A program made the translations under genes and the position numbers. This document shows positions 22,387 through 33,844 of a DNA stretch of 64,000 nucleotides, one piece after another. Each line of letters opens with the position of its first letter. The stretch's first letter is position 1. A model generated the notes under the pieces. That model ran no database searches. It was not told the origin of the DNA and saw only the letters and a program-made list of their open reading frames with translations. Origin of the DNA: Conoideocrella luteorostrata (Eukaryota > Ascomycota > Sordariomycetes > Hypocreales > Clavicipitaceae); NCBI GenBank assembly GCA_032433595.1, contig JASWJB010000077.1, forward strand, positions 82,902 through 146,901. Reading direction: 5' to 3'.

Positions 22387-25131
22387 TCAGGCATCCATGC
22401 CGTTCATTTTGTCCCCTTTCCGCGAATTGGTGTCGCCGACATTGGTCCGGTCCTGCAGGACGTCGTGTGGTACATCATCTCGGTTCTCTTCAATGTCAAT
22501 CATCTTCTCCATGAAGGAGATGTAATCATATTGTGGTTGTCCACGGTCTTGTGACATGTCTGGCCCTTTATGCGAGGGCATGATTTCGACCAGCTTGTCA
22601 ATGACTTCGTCCGGTACCAGACTATGCCGTAGGTCCATCTCTGTGACATATGGTTTGCCGTCGGCAACTTCGCGGAATGACTGGAACACTTGTTCCGCTG
22701 TGTTTTGATCCTCGGTAACGTCCACCATGAATCGAATGAACTGCTCAAAGGTTACCTCGTCGCGCCCATTGGACGTCTCCATAAAGTAGTCATGCATCTC
22801 ATCTTCAGAGAAGACCAGTCCAAGTGAAGCAAGGGCAGCGCCAAACTCCAGCTCATGCAGCGAATTCGAATCGTCTCTGTCAAAGTGCCGAAACACACTT
22901 TCAAACTCCTCCAGCTGAATGGGGGTGAGGTTGGTCATGTTTCGAGCCACCATTTGGTTCTCCAAAAAGGCCGACTTCTTTTGTACCGATGATTTTACAA
23001 GTCCCAGCTCGTATGCTAATTCATCATAAGTATACGTTGTAAAGTCGTTCTCCTCAATATTCGCCTCGTAGCATTTTGCATCGACAGCCTCTATCGCTTC
23101 CAGAAATTGGTCCATCGGTGCCAAGCTGTTGCTGATCTGCTTGGCATGATGCCATTGGTCCTCTACATCGCCATCAAGGCTAGAAATAGCTACTTGTATC
23201 GTATTTAGAGCCTTTGCAAAGTGATTAGCTTTTTCAGCAAACAACTTGCGAAGTGCGTTTTTGATGCTATACGGGTTGTTAGTTTTGGTTGACGCTATAA
23301 TGAACACATAAGAACCCCAGGGCACGATGCACTTACTCGCGAATCGTCTCGTTGATCAACTGTGCCCGCGTCATTTCTGTCTTTGTCAAAGTTTTCCATT
23401 CCAGATCCAGCGTCTCCAGGTTCAATTCAGCAGGCGGATCGTACGGCCGCAATCGATAGGTTCCAAGCTTTGTTTTGATATTGCCGAGTAGCGTAGCGAG
23501 ATCACTCTTCTCAGCAACCCATACTCGTTTTTGGCCTCTCTTGTAGCCGGCAAAGTCCTTGGCCTGGGCCTTTGCATCAGCATATGTTCCCTCAAACTTG
23601 GCTAGCTTCCACTCCTTCACCTGGAGTCGCAAGGCTTCCAGAAGCTTCTTCATTCTTTTCTCATAGGCGCTTTGCATTTCCCAAGCGCCCTGCATATTAT
23701 TGACAAATTTTTCCACCCGTCTACCAGCATTCTCGACTTTTTCCATTTGAGAAAAAGCATGGAACCAGTAGGCGATGTAGGTCATCAAACTCCGCTCATC
23801 AGGTTTAGCTACGTCACACACGTCTTCGACATCCAAAAGCCGTGGAATGCCGATTTCCTCGTTTGCGATGTCAAACGCAAGCTGCATATTTCCACGGTGA
23901 TCAGACTTATCCAGCGAATCAAAGTCAATCAAATCGGGTCGGTGAATATCGAGCAACGCGCAAAAAGCAAGTCCGTCGTTCCAACTTGCACTGAAGTCTC
24001 GTACTTCAACTTCGTCATAACAAGCAGTCTTTCGTTGACACCATAGTAGGAGTCCTTCCTTGGCCGACATACCCTCTTCATTGATGTCGCTGATGGTAAA
24101 TCGAAGAATCAGAGTCCAGATAAGCCCGAGAATAATCTTGCGGTTACCATCGACGATGTCCTCAGCACCAATATTTGTCATTTGAATACCTCTGCTTTTA
24201 ATAAACAGCAGCGCAAGATTGGCATTCTCGAACTTTTGTACTCGTAACTTTGGTTTCGAGGCATATCGGCCAAGGGATTCGTTTGAAAGTGATTCGAGGA
24301 GATGGATAAGCATGACCTAATATGTGGAATTTAGCTTCACATCGAATTTGGGTTTGGCAAAGGCCAAACAAGAGAGAAGGATGCCGACTTACACCATCAC
24401 TGAAGTCGCTAACAAGATCCTTGACCTCAAGGTCTCTTGATACCAGTTTTGTATTTAACCTGCATTGCACAATCTCCTGGTAAGCCAATAGCTCTTTTCG
24501 TCTGTAATTTTCCCGTCCAAGTAACGGGCAGCCTCGGCGTATAGCAGCCTGCAACATACCATTTTGTAAAAGTCTTTTGTTGGACATTAATCCATCTTTG
24601 TTGTTCTAAAGTCGACATCTTGGCCAAATTGAGCTCGTTCGCAGGCTCCAACGCAGCAAGAGCGTCAGCGGTGCTATTATTGCTCGATGATCGTGATCGA
24701 TGATTCCAATGCTTCTTTGAAGATTTTATGTGCTTTGAATCCGTGCCTGTTAGTGGCCCGTCACCTCTTGACCGCTGCAGACGTGCAGCATGCAGCTGCT
24801 CCCTATTCCGCCTACTCCGCCTGGCGGGGAGAGAGGACCGCGCTGGAGGCAAACGACGGGGGTTGACGGGGACAGTATGGCTACAATCACACTCAGTGAC
24901 ACTTGAGACTGTAGATATAGTTGACAATGTCGAGGACCTGGGCGATGTTGATGCTTGGGATGATATGTCATGGGCAATGCTGTCGTGGGGAAGGCCCCCG
25001 TTAAAGTGGCTGCATTCTTGTAAACAAAATTTGGTGCTCTGGCCAGCACATTCCAGGTTGCCGGGCGGCGGTGATGTGCTCCGCTGGGCAGTGACATTGC
25101 CGCCAGAAGCACCTGGAGCCGGCGCTGCCAT
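22387..25131 (-). CDS. Alpha-actinin, actin-crosslinking protein
   Basis: Four exons (24560-25131, 24393-24459, 23337-24316, 22387-23266) with continuous codons across introns of 100, 76 and 70 nt. The protein has two calponin-homology domains (first begins RWINVQQKTFTKWLNTKL, with DLVSDFSDGVMLIHLLESL; second includes WCQRKTACY and FSASWNDGLAFCALLDIHRPDL), a spectrin-like helical rod, and C-terminal EF-hands. The first EF loop DRDDSNSLHELE has the right calcium ligands; the second is degenerate. Alpha-actinin bundles actin at the cytokinetic ring and cortical patches. The reading frame is open from ATG 25131 (832 aa), but the first 171 residues are Ser/Pro/Arg-rich and absent from typical family members. 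ATG 24618 (MSTLEQQRW) would give 661 aa, the usual size, and may be the real start. Confidence 0.9.
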
Positions 25132-26479
25132 TGGACAGTACTGAGATTATCGACGGGTTTTAGTGGCTGCAGAACGTTATAGCTCCCCACTTGGGCTCAT
25201 CCAGACCCTTGAAGCTTGATTTGCCCTCGTGTTATTTCCCTCCCCGCTTTCGCAGGAGGCGTATTTGGTCTTATGTCTGTGAAGTTTTTAGTTGTTGTTA
25301 TTGTTGTTGTTCTTGCGCATACACCTGGAGACGCCTAGATTGTAGGGAGTATGCTCTTAGGACAGATACGAGGCGGTCCCGGAGTAAGGTTGGATCAACG
25401 AATGCACACGACTGCCGATCGGGTTAGAACGTGTCTGCAAATATCATGTCGATCCCGTTAAAGGCAGCTGATGATAATGGTCATTAAGAGAACGATTCTC
25501 TGTATATTTTGAAAGTTGGCAGCCATTGGCGATGGTTCGTGTTTTGTATCTTTGTCGCGTAAATGGATTGCATTACTTTGCACTCCCATTGCCTCAATGG
25601 CGGGGTGCCAATCAGTATCAGGATCAAAGCCAGGTTCATGTTTATGCGCATCAAACTGACAGTCCTGACCCTTTGGGTTGCCTCCTGTGCCCAGTTTTGG
25701 AGTCGCCTATCGTGTTAACTTGGAGATTCATGCCATCTATTTTTCGTCCAGTGATATGGTGGCATCCTGGATCTGTAACATGACTAGGCCGGCTCTGTTT
25801 GTATCTGAAACCAATCGTCCCAAAAGATCGATAGCCCCCAGTTCTATATGCTCATATTTTGGCCCGTATTGACTGCGCCATGATCGGCATCAACTCTAGA
25901 GAAAGGGGGGGGGAAGGAGGGGGAGGGGTTGATTATGCGTAAAGCCCTAGTTTACGTCTCCTTTACTGGCAACTTCATTGAATATTTGGGTGGTGTGGCA
26001 AGCTGTGTTGAGGCTCCACGCATCGTGCAGTTTCGAAAAGACACTATGATCATCCTAACCTGAGGTGCCTTAGTTAACCTCCCTTCTCTAGATAACGCAA
26101 CGTCTACGTCGTTTGATACGTGTTTCAAAGATGTACTATTTCTCTGCTGTCCAATCAGGTATCTAATAAGATGCTGAATAGGGGTAATGAAGATAGCCTG
26201 CATTGTCCTACCCGGGTACTTGGGACGACAACGAGTTCAACATATTATCGCCTTTTGTCCAGTTTTAGTAACTATCTCATGAGGGGTTATTTGATTATAA
26301 TATAAAAAAAAGCGCCAATCATAAAATAATACCGATACATCTTGCGTTGAGGTTTCATGGCCACGAACTATTTGTGTAGGTAAGGAGCGGATTGCTAGTA
26401 ATGTGGTATATATTTTACCGATACATCATCTATTGAACATGATTATCTTACAAACTCGCTAAACTGGAGCAGTTGCCAC
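25132..26479. other. Intergenic region with a guanine-rich tract
   Basis: About 1.35 kb between alpha-actinin and the bL19m gene. A guanine-rich run at about 25903-25929 (G9, then G5 and G4 groups separated by short A-containing spacers) could form a four-stranded structure. A GTTGTT repeat lies near 25290-25312. No open frame looks like a gene. Confidence 0.45.
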
Positions 26480-27194
26480 TCATTTCCGGACCTTCTTTCC
26501 AACCGGTTGTTTCGACTTTGACCGCAACGCATATCTCTCCTTCTTCCACGCTGATACAAGATGGTCCACACTTCCCATATCGTGCTTGGGCTGGCGCATG
26601 TACGTCAACCGGGCTCTTCTAGCTCTCTTCGGCCGGCGGTAGATAATATCAATGCCTGTCACAGTAGGGCTGTAGATTTTGAACCACGTCTCCACGCTGG
26701 TCTTCATCATTTGGCCTCGTAGAAGGATGGCGGTATCGGCACCACGTCGACGGATCTGGATGAAAACCCCCGAGAAAGGTTCGCCAGCCTTCGTGGTTGC
26801 CATGAGGACGTCGCCGACTTTGGCGCTATCGGCGTGGTCCTTCGAAAACAGGCGTGTCCTGGCACCCGTCGGGTCTAACTGAGCAATTTGCTGCTGGCGT
26901 AGGATAGGCATTGGGTCGGGGTGTGTCGATCGAACAGACTGAACTTGAGGCCATACTTGGAATTTTTCGACCTTTGCATGAGCCGCTCCTGTTAAACATT
27001 ATTAGCATTTGTAGTTGCGCGGCAGGACCCAGACATGTCGTACTCTGCCTTTCGGTGATGACACTTTTGGTCGATGAATGATGAACTTCACTGTTTGTGG
27101 CTAGGCTGCGCTGCGCCGTCCTCTGCTGTCTTGCCTGTCGAAAGACTGCTTTGAGACAGCCCATTGGCCGCCTCGCAGGTGCAAAGTTCATCAT
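26480..27194 (-). CDS. IMG1: Mitochondrial large-subunit ribosomal protein bL19m
   Basis: Exons 27044-27194 and 26480-26988 give 219 aa; the 55-nt intron has a TGCTAATAA branch site and codon A|GA spans it. The start MMNFAPARRPMGCLKAVFRQ is a mitochondrial presequence. The mature part has the bL19 core: VGDVLMATTKAGEPFSGVFI, IQIRRRGADTAILLRG, GIDIIYRRPKRARRARLTY, followed by a basic C-terminus. It is a component of the mitochondrial 54S ribosomal subunit. The start is head-to-head with another gene whose product also looks mitochondrial, 216 bp away, suggesting a shared bidirectional promoter. IMG1 is the yeast name of the family. Confidence 0.88.
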
Positions 27195-27410
27195 GGCTGG
27201 TGACGAACGTTGAATCAGCGTTTTTTTGGCATAGGAAGGCGACGGAAAGTCCAAGGTCGCAAAAGCTCCATCACAATGCTCTCCATCAAAACCCCTGATT
27301 GGCCCGGCACACCCTTTTCTCTGACCCACTTCTTGCGACCACGCCAACTTCGGAGACCTGCAATCTACACCAAAAAGTTTCGGCCACCGCATACAACATC
27401 ATATTCAACA
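27195..27410. promoter_or_regulatory. Bidirectional promoter of two nuclear genes for mitochondrial proteins
   Basis: Only 216 bp separates the start codons of bL19m (minus) and the 396-aa mitochondrial protein (plus). Open frames cross the segment but are extensions of the coding frames of its neighbours. Co-regulation of the two genes is inferred from this arrangement, not shown. Confidence 0.5.
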
Positions 27411-28663
27411 ATGTCGAATAGGCCGATCTCGTCTGCTTTGCGGTCATTAGGACGCTGCGGCGGGTCTACGTCGAGCCGTGCCAAGATTTCCTATCGACAA
27501 TTCAGCTCGACAGCTCCCAATGGTATTTTGTTCCGGCCTTGCACCTATTTGGCTGTCGTCAAGCTAACCCTGTATTTCTTATAGCTGTGCGAGCAGTGTT
27601 CTCTGAAACCGACAACGTCGACCTGAACAATGTCCTTAACACCATTCAAGAAAATATTATTTTGCCAGCCCACCTTCCAGAGAAGCAACGCAGAATCGTC
27701 TTCGACCCTAAGAAACGATCATATCTGGAACAAAACCCAATCATAATCGAAGTGGATGGACTGGAACACAAATTCTCCTCAATTGACCGATTTAAGGGCA
27801 TCGAGAACTCTAAAAAAGCCCTCTCTAGAGCTTTGGACAGTATGCAGACTGCTGAGGACTGGGCTAATTTGGGAACACTTCTGGCCGGATACAAGAAGGC
27901 TGGTATCAAGTTAAAGGCTAATCATTGGGGCAAGATTGTACGCCTTGCAGGAACGAGGGGTCAGATCTATACGATCATAGAATGTGCGAAGCAATCCGAT
28001 AAAACTGGACTTGTCCTCAAGTCACCAGAAGTTGTCACCCGGGTCCTTGCCTTTGTGAACAACAAGATCACCGAGAGCGCTGGGAATGCGACCGAGACCA
28101 AACAAGCATTGAAGTGGTCAGAATTGGTGTTGGACCTCTTGCAAAGACCGGAGCATGCCGTATCAAGTCAACAAACACGGGACAGATTGCACTTTTCACG
28201 ACTTGTTCGTGGGATGACTCTGTTCACGCGCGCGTCTGCTGTCAGTACCGGCTCGGCCTCAGATCGCGATACGAACCTGCTCAGAGATGAAGTGGCGCTG
28301 TTGACTTCACTTTGGGAGAATTCCGTCAACCAGGATCTTTTGAAGGTTACTGAGTTCGCCAAAATTAACCCTGATCTTGAACGAGGCACCAGCCACAATG
28401 GCAACCACACCCCACAAGCCCTTAATGGAAGTGCTTACGTCCAAGTGCTCGCTCAGAACATAAGGGGTATCGAGGTCACGCAGGAGGTGTTGGGAGAAGA
28501 AGCCAAGGCCCTGTCTCCCATTTTGAACACCCTGAACTTGCATCTTCAGGATTTTGCTACCAAGAGTCAAACGAGAACCGAGGGCTGGGCAGATGAGTAC
28601 GAAAAGGTCTTTGGTGGGCAGCCTACTTGGCCGGCTGTTCCTAGTAAAGCTACAGAGGCATGA
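27411..28663 (+). CDS. Predicted mitochondrial protein of unknown function (396 aa)
   Basis: Exons 27411-27522 and 27585-28663 are joined by a 62-nt intron (GTATTT..CTTATAG, branch AGCTAACC) with codon G|CT. The N-terminus MSNRPISSALRSLGRCGGST followed by RAKISYRQFSSTAPN is a strong mitochondrial presequence with an FSS-type cleavage region. The rest is largely alpha-helical: NNVLNTIQENIILPAHLPEK, QTAEDWANLGTLLAGYKKAG and WGKIVRLAGTRGQIYTIIEC. The last two have the rhythm of helical-repeat (TPR/PPR-like) proteins. I do not recognise a named family. The head-to-head arrangement with bL19m makes a role in mitochondrial gene expression plausible but unproven. Intact. Confidence 0.82.
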
Positions 28664-28762
28664 AAATGACGTGGATAATAACTTCAGGATGTACTCTACA
28701 CATTTATGTACCATTTCTGTTATCTTTTATTATATCCTCTTGTACAATAAGAACACTGCTTT

Positions 28763-29947
28763 CTAGGGCAAGACGATGTACTTTTCCAAGTGTTTGGGAA
28801 TAGCCCCCAGGAGCTTCTTCTCCGCCAACCATTTGCGGCTAAAGAGACGGTCAGCGTATCGATATGCTCCATCGCAAAGCATGGTAACGACTTTGTGGCC
28901 CTTGCCGAGCTTCTCCGCAACCTCCTTGGCAGCAACTACGTTGAGAGCCGAGCTGGCGCCGAGGTAAATTCCTTCTTCATCTAGACATCTGTAGACCATT
29001 TCGATGCTCTTTTCATCCGAGATATGCAGCGACCCGTCTAGCAGGTCAATATCGGGCTGCAGGTTATCTGTGATACGACCCTGACCAATACCTTCTGTAA
29101 TGCTAGATCCTGTTCGCTCAATCAACTTGCCACCCGAGCTAATATAAGAGTGCAAAACGCTACCCGGTGGATCGGCTAAGAAGCTCTTGACCTTGCCGCC
29201 GGAAACGTCTTTTAAATATCTCGTGATACCAGCCAATGTGCCTGCCGTACCAGTCGAGCAAGTAAACGCATCCACCGTACCCTCGGTCTGAGCCCATATT
29301 TCCGGCCCTGTCGTCTCAATATGCGCCCGTCTGTTGGCCGTGTTATCGAATTGGTTTGTCCACACAGCATTGTCAAGACGCTCCGCATGTCGCTTCGCCT
29401 GGTGATTGTAGTTCTGGGGATTATCAAACGCGACAGCTGGCACGGGGTATACCTCCGCGCCGAGGAGACGCAGAAGGTCAATCTTACCCTGCGACTGCGT
29501 ATTGGGCATGTAAATGACGAGCTTGTACCCGCGGGAGCGGCAGACGTGGGCGAGGCCAATTCCCGTATTGCCGGCCGTGCCTTCGACGACGGTGCCGCCG
29601 GGATGGAGAAGCCCTCGTTCTTCGGCGTCTTTGACGACGTAGAGAGCTGCGCGGTCCTTGACTGAGCCGCCGGGATTCATGAACTCGGCTTTGCCTAGGA
29701 CTTCGCAGCCGGTTTCCTCAGAGAGTCTGTTCAGGCGGATGAGGGGAGTGTTGCCAATTGCTTCCGTTTTGAATTGATTAGCTGCCAGGGTCTTGAAAAG
29801 ATCGCAACAGGGTGGCCGATGAGAAACCATACCTCCAGTGAGACCCTTGGAAATACCTTGGGCTTTGGACACGGCGAGCGTGTAGGCGCTCGGCTCAGTG
29901 GCTTTGGCTGCGGCAACAGCGAGCCGTACGGCGCTGCGTTGAAACAT
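28763..29947 (-). CDS. Cysteine synthase (O-acetylserine sulfhydrylase, PLP enzyme)
   Basis: Exons 29833-29947 and 28763-29760 give 370 aa. The PLP enzyme joins sulfide to O-acetylserine (or related substrate) to make cysteine. Visible are [13 protein letters not shown], the PLP-lysine segment [12 protein letters not shown], the phosphate-binding loop GTAGNTGIG, and [10 protein letters not shown]. The N-terminus ([20 protein letters not shown]) suggests mitochondrial import. The closest remembered relatives are the fungal enzymes named cysteine synthase 2. The 72-nt intron (29761-29832, GTATGG..GGAAG, branch GCTAATC) is a multiple of three and stop-free; read through it would insert 24 residues between GLTG and AIGNTP. 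It is convergent with the 396-aa mitochondrial gene, only 99 bp between stops. Confidence 0.92.
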   Translation of the reverse strand: MFQRSAVRLAVAAAKATEPSAYTLAVSKAQGISKGLTGGMVSHRPPCCDLFKTLAANQFKTEAIGNTPLIRLNRLSEETGCEVLGKAEFMNPGGSVKDRAALYVVKDAEERGLLHPGGTVVEGTAGNTGIGLAHVCRSRGYKLVIYMPNTQSQGKIDLLRLLGAEVYPVPAVAFDNPQNYNHQAKRHAERLDNAVWTNQFDNTANRRAHIETTGPEIWAQTEGTVDAFTCSTGTAGTLAGITRYLKDVSGGKVKSFLADPPGSVLHSYISSGGKLIERTGSSITEGIGQGRITDNLQPDIDLLDGSLHISDEKSIEMVYRCLDEEGIYLGASSALNVVAAKEVAEKLGKGHKVVTMLCDGAYRYADRLFSRKWLAEKKLLGAIPKHLEKYIVLP

Positions 29948-32900
29948 GGCTTCCCCGTCGAAAAGACTACGATGTAATAATAGCGACTGTGTGGTTTAGC
30001 TGGGCGGTTTGCCAAAGGGCGTTCGGGACGATAATTGAACAGAGTAATTTGTAAGCTACGATATCGGCGGCCGGGTCGTCGTCGTGATGAGCTGGGGCGA
30101 CTTCCGCTGTGGGGAGCGGCGCAGGGTGCGATCACGTCATTTGTGTAGGCCGCACTACTTATGTACAAGGCTAGTCAGGCTAAAATGTCCCAGAACCGTC
30201 AGTGTGCCATTGAACAACAACTTTCTGCGTATTTTATTTAGCTGTGTAGGCCTGGTGAAGACATTCTTGTTAGTAAGCTTCTACTGTCTGTTCAATTGAG
30301 ACTTTTCGCAGTCAGATCTTTGCATAGAGAATGTGCCGTAAGCTCTAGGGCAGGTGGCAGCTAGCCTGGATTATCCTCTGAGCAAACACCCCTCCCCCGC
30401 GCCGAGCAATCCCCAAGGCCGGCATCTTCGTGAACCTAACCGTGTTCAGGAATCAGCTTATCCCTAACGATACCGGCTATTCAAAAGGTCTTCTGGCCGA
30501 ATGTGATTGCCGAAATTAATTCGACTTTATAAGTATCGAAGACTGTTTGATGTATGGCTTTGGATAGTAAAAGTATGCAGCTCTTTGGTCTCCCCCTGCT
30601 CTGCTTTGTTCGCCCCCTTGCTTGTCATTCTTTGTTTTATTTTCACTTCTGTTCTTCTGGTCGTCTGTGTGTCAGATATTCGGGTTAAAGCAAGAGTGCA
30701 TCTAAACATGTTCAATAAAGGGCTAAGATGTTAGTTTACTTTCCCCAAGCTGGTTGCGGATCTCATTGTCATATAAAGTCTGCCAGCGACGAGAACAAAG
30801 GCTCGGGAATGTGGATCTGAAAATATGACAGGTTGATATGAAGTATAGTGATCAAAGTGAGTAGGCGTTTGATGATGAGAAATACTCTGTGGCGACTTGC
30901 TTGGAGCCGTTGCAAGCTAACGTAACGAAGAGTTTATTATGCAAGGCCCACTCTGTAAGCTCGCTGTACTGAGCTAGGCATTGGCGAGAGGGTTGTTGAA
31001 GATGATGAAGCTGATGAAGCTGAAAGGCAGGTCGACAAGGCAGAGTGTTGCCTTGTATTAACATTTTTTTTTCGTTTTGTCGTTTCCCTTCCTTTCCTTC
31101 CCTCCTTTTTTTTCTTTCCTTTTTTTTACCCATTGACTCATGCTGATGAGAAAGAATTAGATACCGGCATACACTGCCGCAGAACATTGAATCTCGATCT
31201 CAATTACGTAAACTAAATTCCCTTTCAAGAGCCCTTAGTGAAATCTAGATAACATTGTCCACAACGAGTGGACGTTTCTAGGCCCGTCCTAACTAATGTG
31301 GCTCCTGATTTTGGCTTCTTGTTATCCCTCTCGCAGACCAGATTTGCCGGAAAATAGCATCGCACTAAGACATTCCACTGCTACGCCCTCTCCGGGAACC
31401 ATGTTACCAATCTGTGCATCTCACACCATTTACTCCTCTCGCGAAGACCGTCAAGAGCAGGGCCTGAGTACCACGCCGTATGCAGACGAAATCGAAGTTT
31501 GGCCAAAGATTTTTCACACATAATTCCCTTAAACCTGCACAACTCAGGGTTGCTCACGGCTTGCTTAGGGTGGTTCAGGACCGCTTAATGAGGCTCAGTG
31601 ACTAAACAGGTTAAAACGGGAATGGCTCAGGAATCTGTTAGGAAAAGGGAGTGCGAAGACTTAGCTTTTCCCGCCCGCTCAAGCTGTAATTACACGTGCT
31701 CACAGCGTACAACCCACTATTCTAAATAATAATCAGACCGCATCACAGGCATCACAGGCCTCTCGATCATTCGAATTACCACTAAGACCATAGCTGCCGT
31801 CAACACAAGGCTCTGGAAGGCTGGCGCAGAGTGTACGGCGCACACACACACAGGCAGAGATAGAAGCAGCATCGCCAGGGACACGGACATCATTCCGTGT
31901 TGACAGTAACACTAGCGTGGTTCACTTGGGTAATTGTCTGGGCTTTGATGTTGGCATGAATAATAAAGAATGTTTAATTTCCAGCTGGAGAGGGAGGATG
32001 ACAAGTGGTATTGATGAATAAAGCCAGAGCATGATAGTCTAAATCAAAATGATGTATTCAAGCTAGACGATATCAAATGTAATATTGAGTGTTTATATTT
32101 ATGCATTAAATTTCACTATTCCTAATATGTCACCCCGCCGGCAGAGAGACTCCTCTAATAGTTATTACATGAGCGAATACAATTGTTGGAATCAAAAAGA
32201 ATAGGTCATTTCATGTATATTGAAGATAGTGCTGATCATGATAATGGATAATAAGATGCACAATTCCTTCCCCGACAGACCCGTCAGAGTGCTTCAATTT
32301 ATACCTCTTCTTCCTGCCTGTGAGGCCTCCCAAGTCCTCTTGTTTCCGTCGTATTCCATTATTTGCCATCGCAAGCCCTAGTGACAGCCACCGCGATATC
32401 CGACACAAACGCCATGTTAGCCAGCAGAGTGCCTATAGTCAAACACGAGCTGGGCCACCACCACCACTGACTGGGAGGCATAAGCGGCTTTTTTCCCGGA
32501 TAATTAAAAGAACCCTCCCTTGGCCGCAAGAAGATGTTTACGCACGCACGCACGCACGCACGTGACTGTCGCTTGTCCTTGATTTGTATCACGGATGAAT
32601 TTTCTGCTGGTGATTTATGGCTTGCAAGACGAGCCCGGGTAAGAGCTAACGCCTCTCTATCGGCACCTGCAAAAAAAGCAAACTCAATCTTCGCTAGTGA
32701 TTGCCGGTATAGCACGGGCTTTAGAAGGATCTCACCAACGCATGAGGACACGGTTGCCACGTTGTTGCAAGATGGACAAATTGGAGTTGTACGAAGCGGA
32801 AACTCTTTATCCATTGAATGAGCCGAGAGATATTTAAAGTCAGATAATAGAAGCATGCTAACAGCGTATTAACTGGCATTGATTGGTTACTTGAGAATAG

Positions 32901-33844
32901 ACATTTTACCCATGCATATACTTATAAAGGATGAGAAGGGGTAAATATACTGCTATAAGCTTTGTGTTAGCATAGGGCTAACATGTTTACCTCTCTTCTG
33001 TTATTCAAACCCGATTTTGCTATTTATTTTATCCGCCTAATTATTGAGGTAGAGATAAAATAAGGCTAAAAATGACACACGAAGAACAACCCCGATTCTT
33101 GCATTATTTAATCCGCCTAGTCATTGGGGCGGGACGCTCAGAGGCTGTAAATCAGGCACATGATGAACTGCCACACTCTATATATTATTCTATAATAAGA
33201 TAACTGTCTTATGTTTTTGGTCTGAGGTGGAGAAAAAGGCCAAGCATCGGCGGATCTTGCAGGACAGTTCGGTTTCGCAAAACCTCTTTCGTCGATGGTT
33301 TCCGCATTTGAGGTTCATTCATTCACTTTTGATAATAATATTTCCGCAACGTAGGGCATCCATCGATCCAGCTTATCTTTATCAGCGACATAGCGTAAGA
33401 TACTAAAAATCCACTGAACATGTGTCGGATAAGAGAGGTTATTTACAGTTAACTGGAAACCGGAGGAATTTGGTCAAGACCTCGATGAAGCCATCAATGC
33501 TCCCAAAGAAATAGCTCCGAGAATTTGAGAACCATTAAACAAATCGTGACTTTTTAATTTATTACCATTCACAGCACAGTTTTGGGTCATTTGTTTGAAA
33601 ATTCTGCAGATATTCAGTGATCGTGGTGGATTACGGTGAGATACGTATGCAAAAGCTCTATGAATCGGCTGACTGGTTCATGTGATTGTCGGCAAAGAAT
33701 ACCGTTTGCCTCTTTTCCTTGGCACTATCGATAACCACGACCTTGTTGAACACATCCACCATATACCCGTTGTATTCAGGCAGCTTTAAATTGAAACTTT
33801 ATCTATTGATAAATAAGGGGAAACTAATACTTTTGGTGTTAGCA
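29948..33844. other. Gene-poor transition from core to accessory sequence
   Basis: About 3.9 kb with no convincing gene. Composition becomes more AT-rich after about 31 kb. Contents include a pyrimidine tract at about 31066-31129 (runs of T and C), a CA dinucleotide run near 31838-31850, a CGCA tetranucleotide run at about 32540-32562, and a diverged direct duplication at 33005-33160 (listed separately). Open frames are short and overlap on both strands. Confidence 0.5.
33005..33160. repeat. Diverged direct duplication with RIP-like substitutions
   Basis: Two copies of about 75 bp lie side by side (about 33005-33080 and 33086-33160), both containing CCCGATT and ATCCGCCTA. Differences are mostly transitions, with the left copy the more AT-rich (for example TAATTATTGAGG versus TAGTCATTGGGG). 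That is the pattern expected from repeat-induced point mutation acting on the left copy. Confidence 0.5.
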
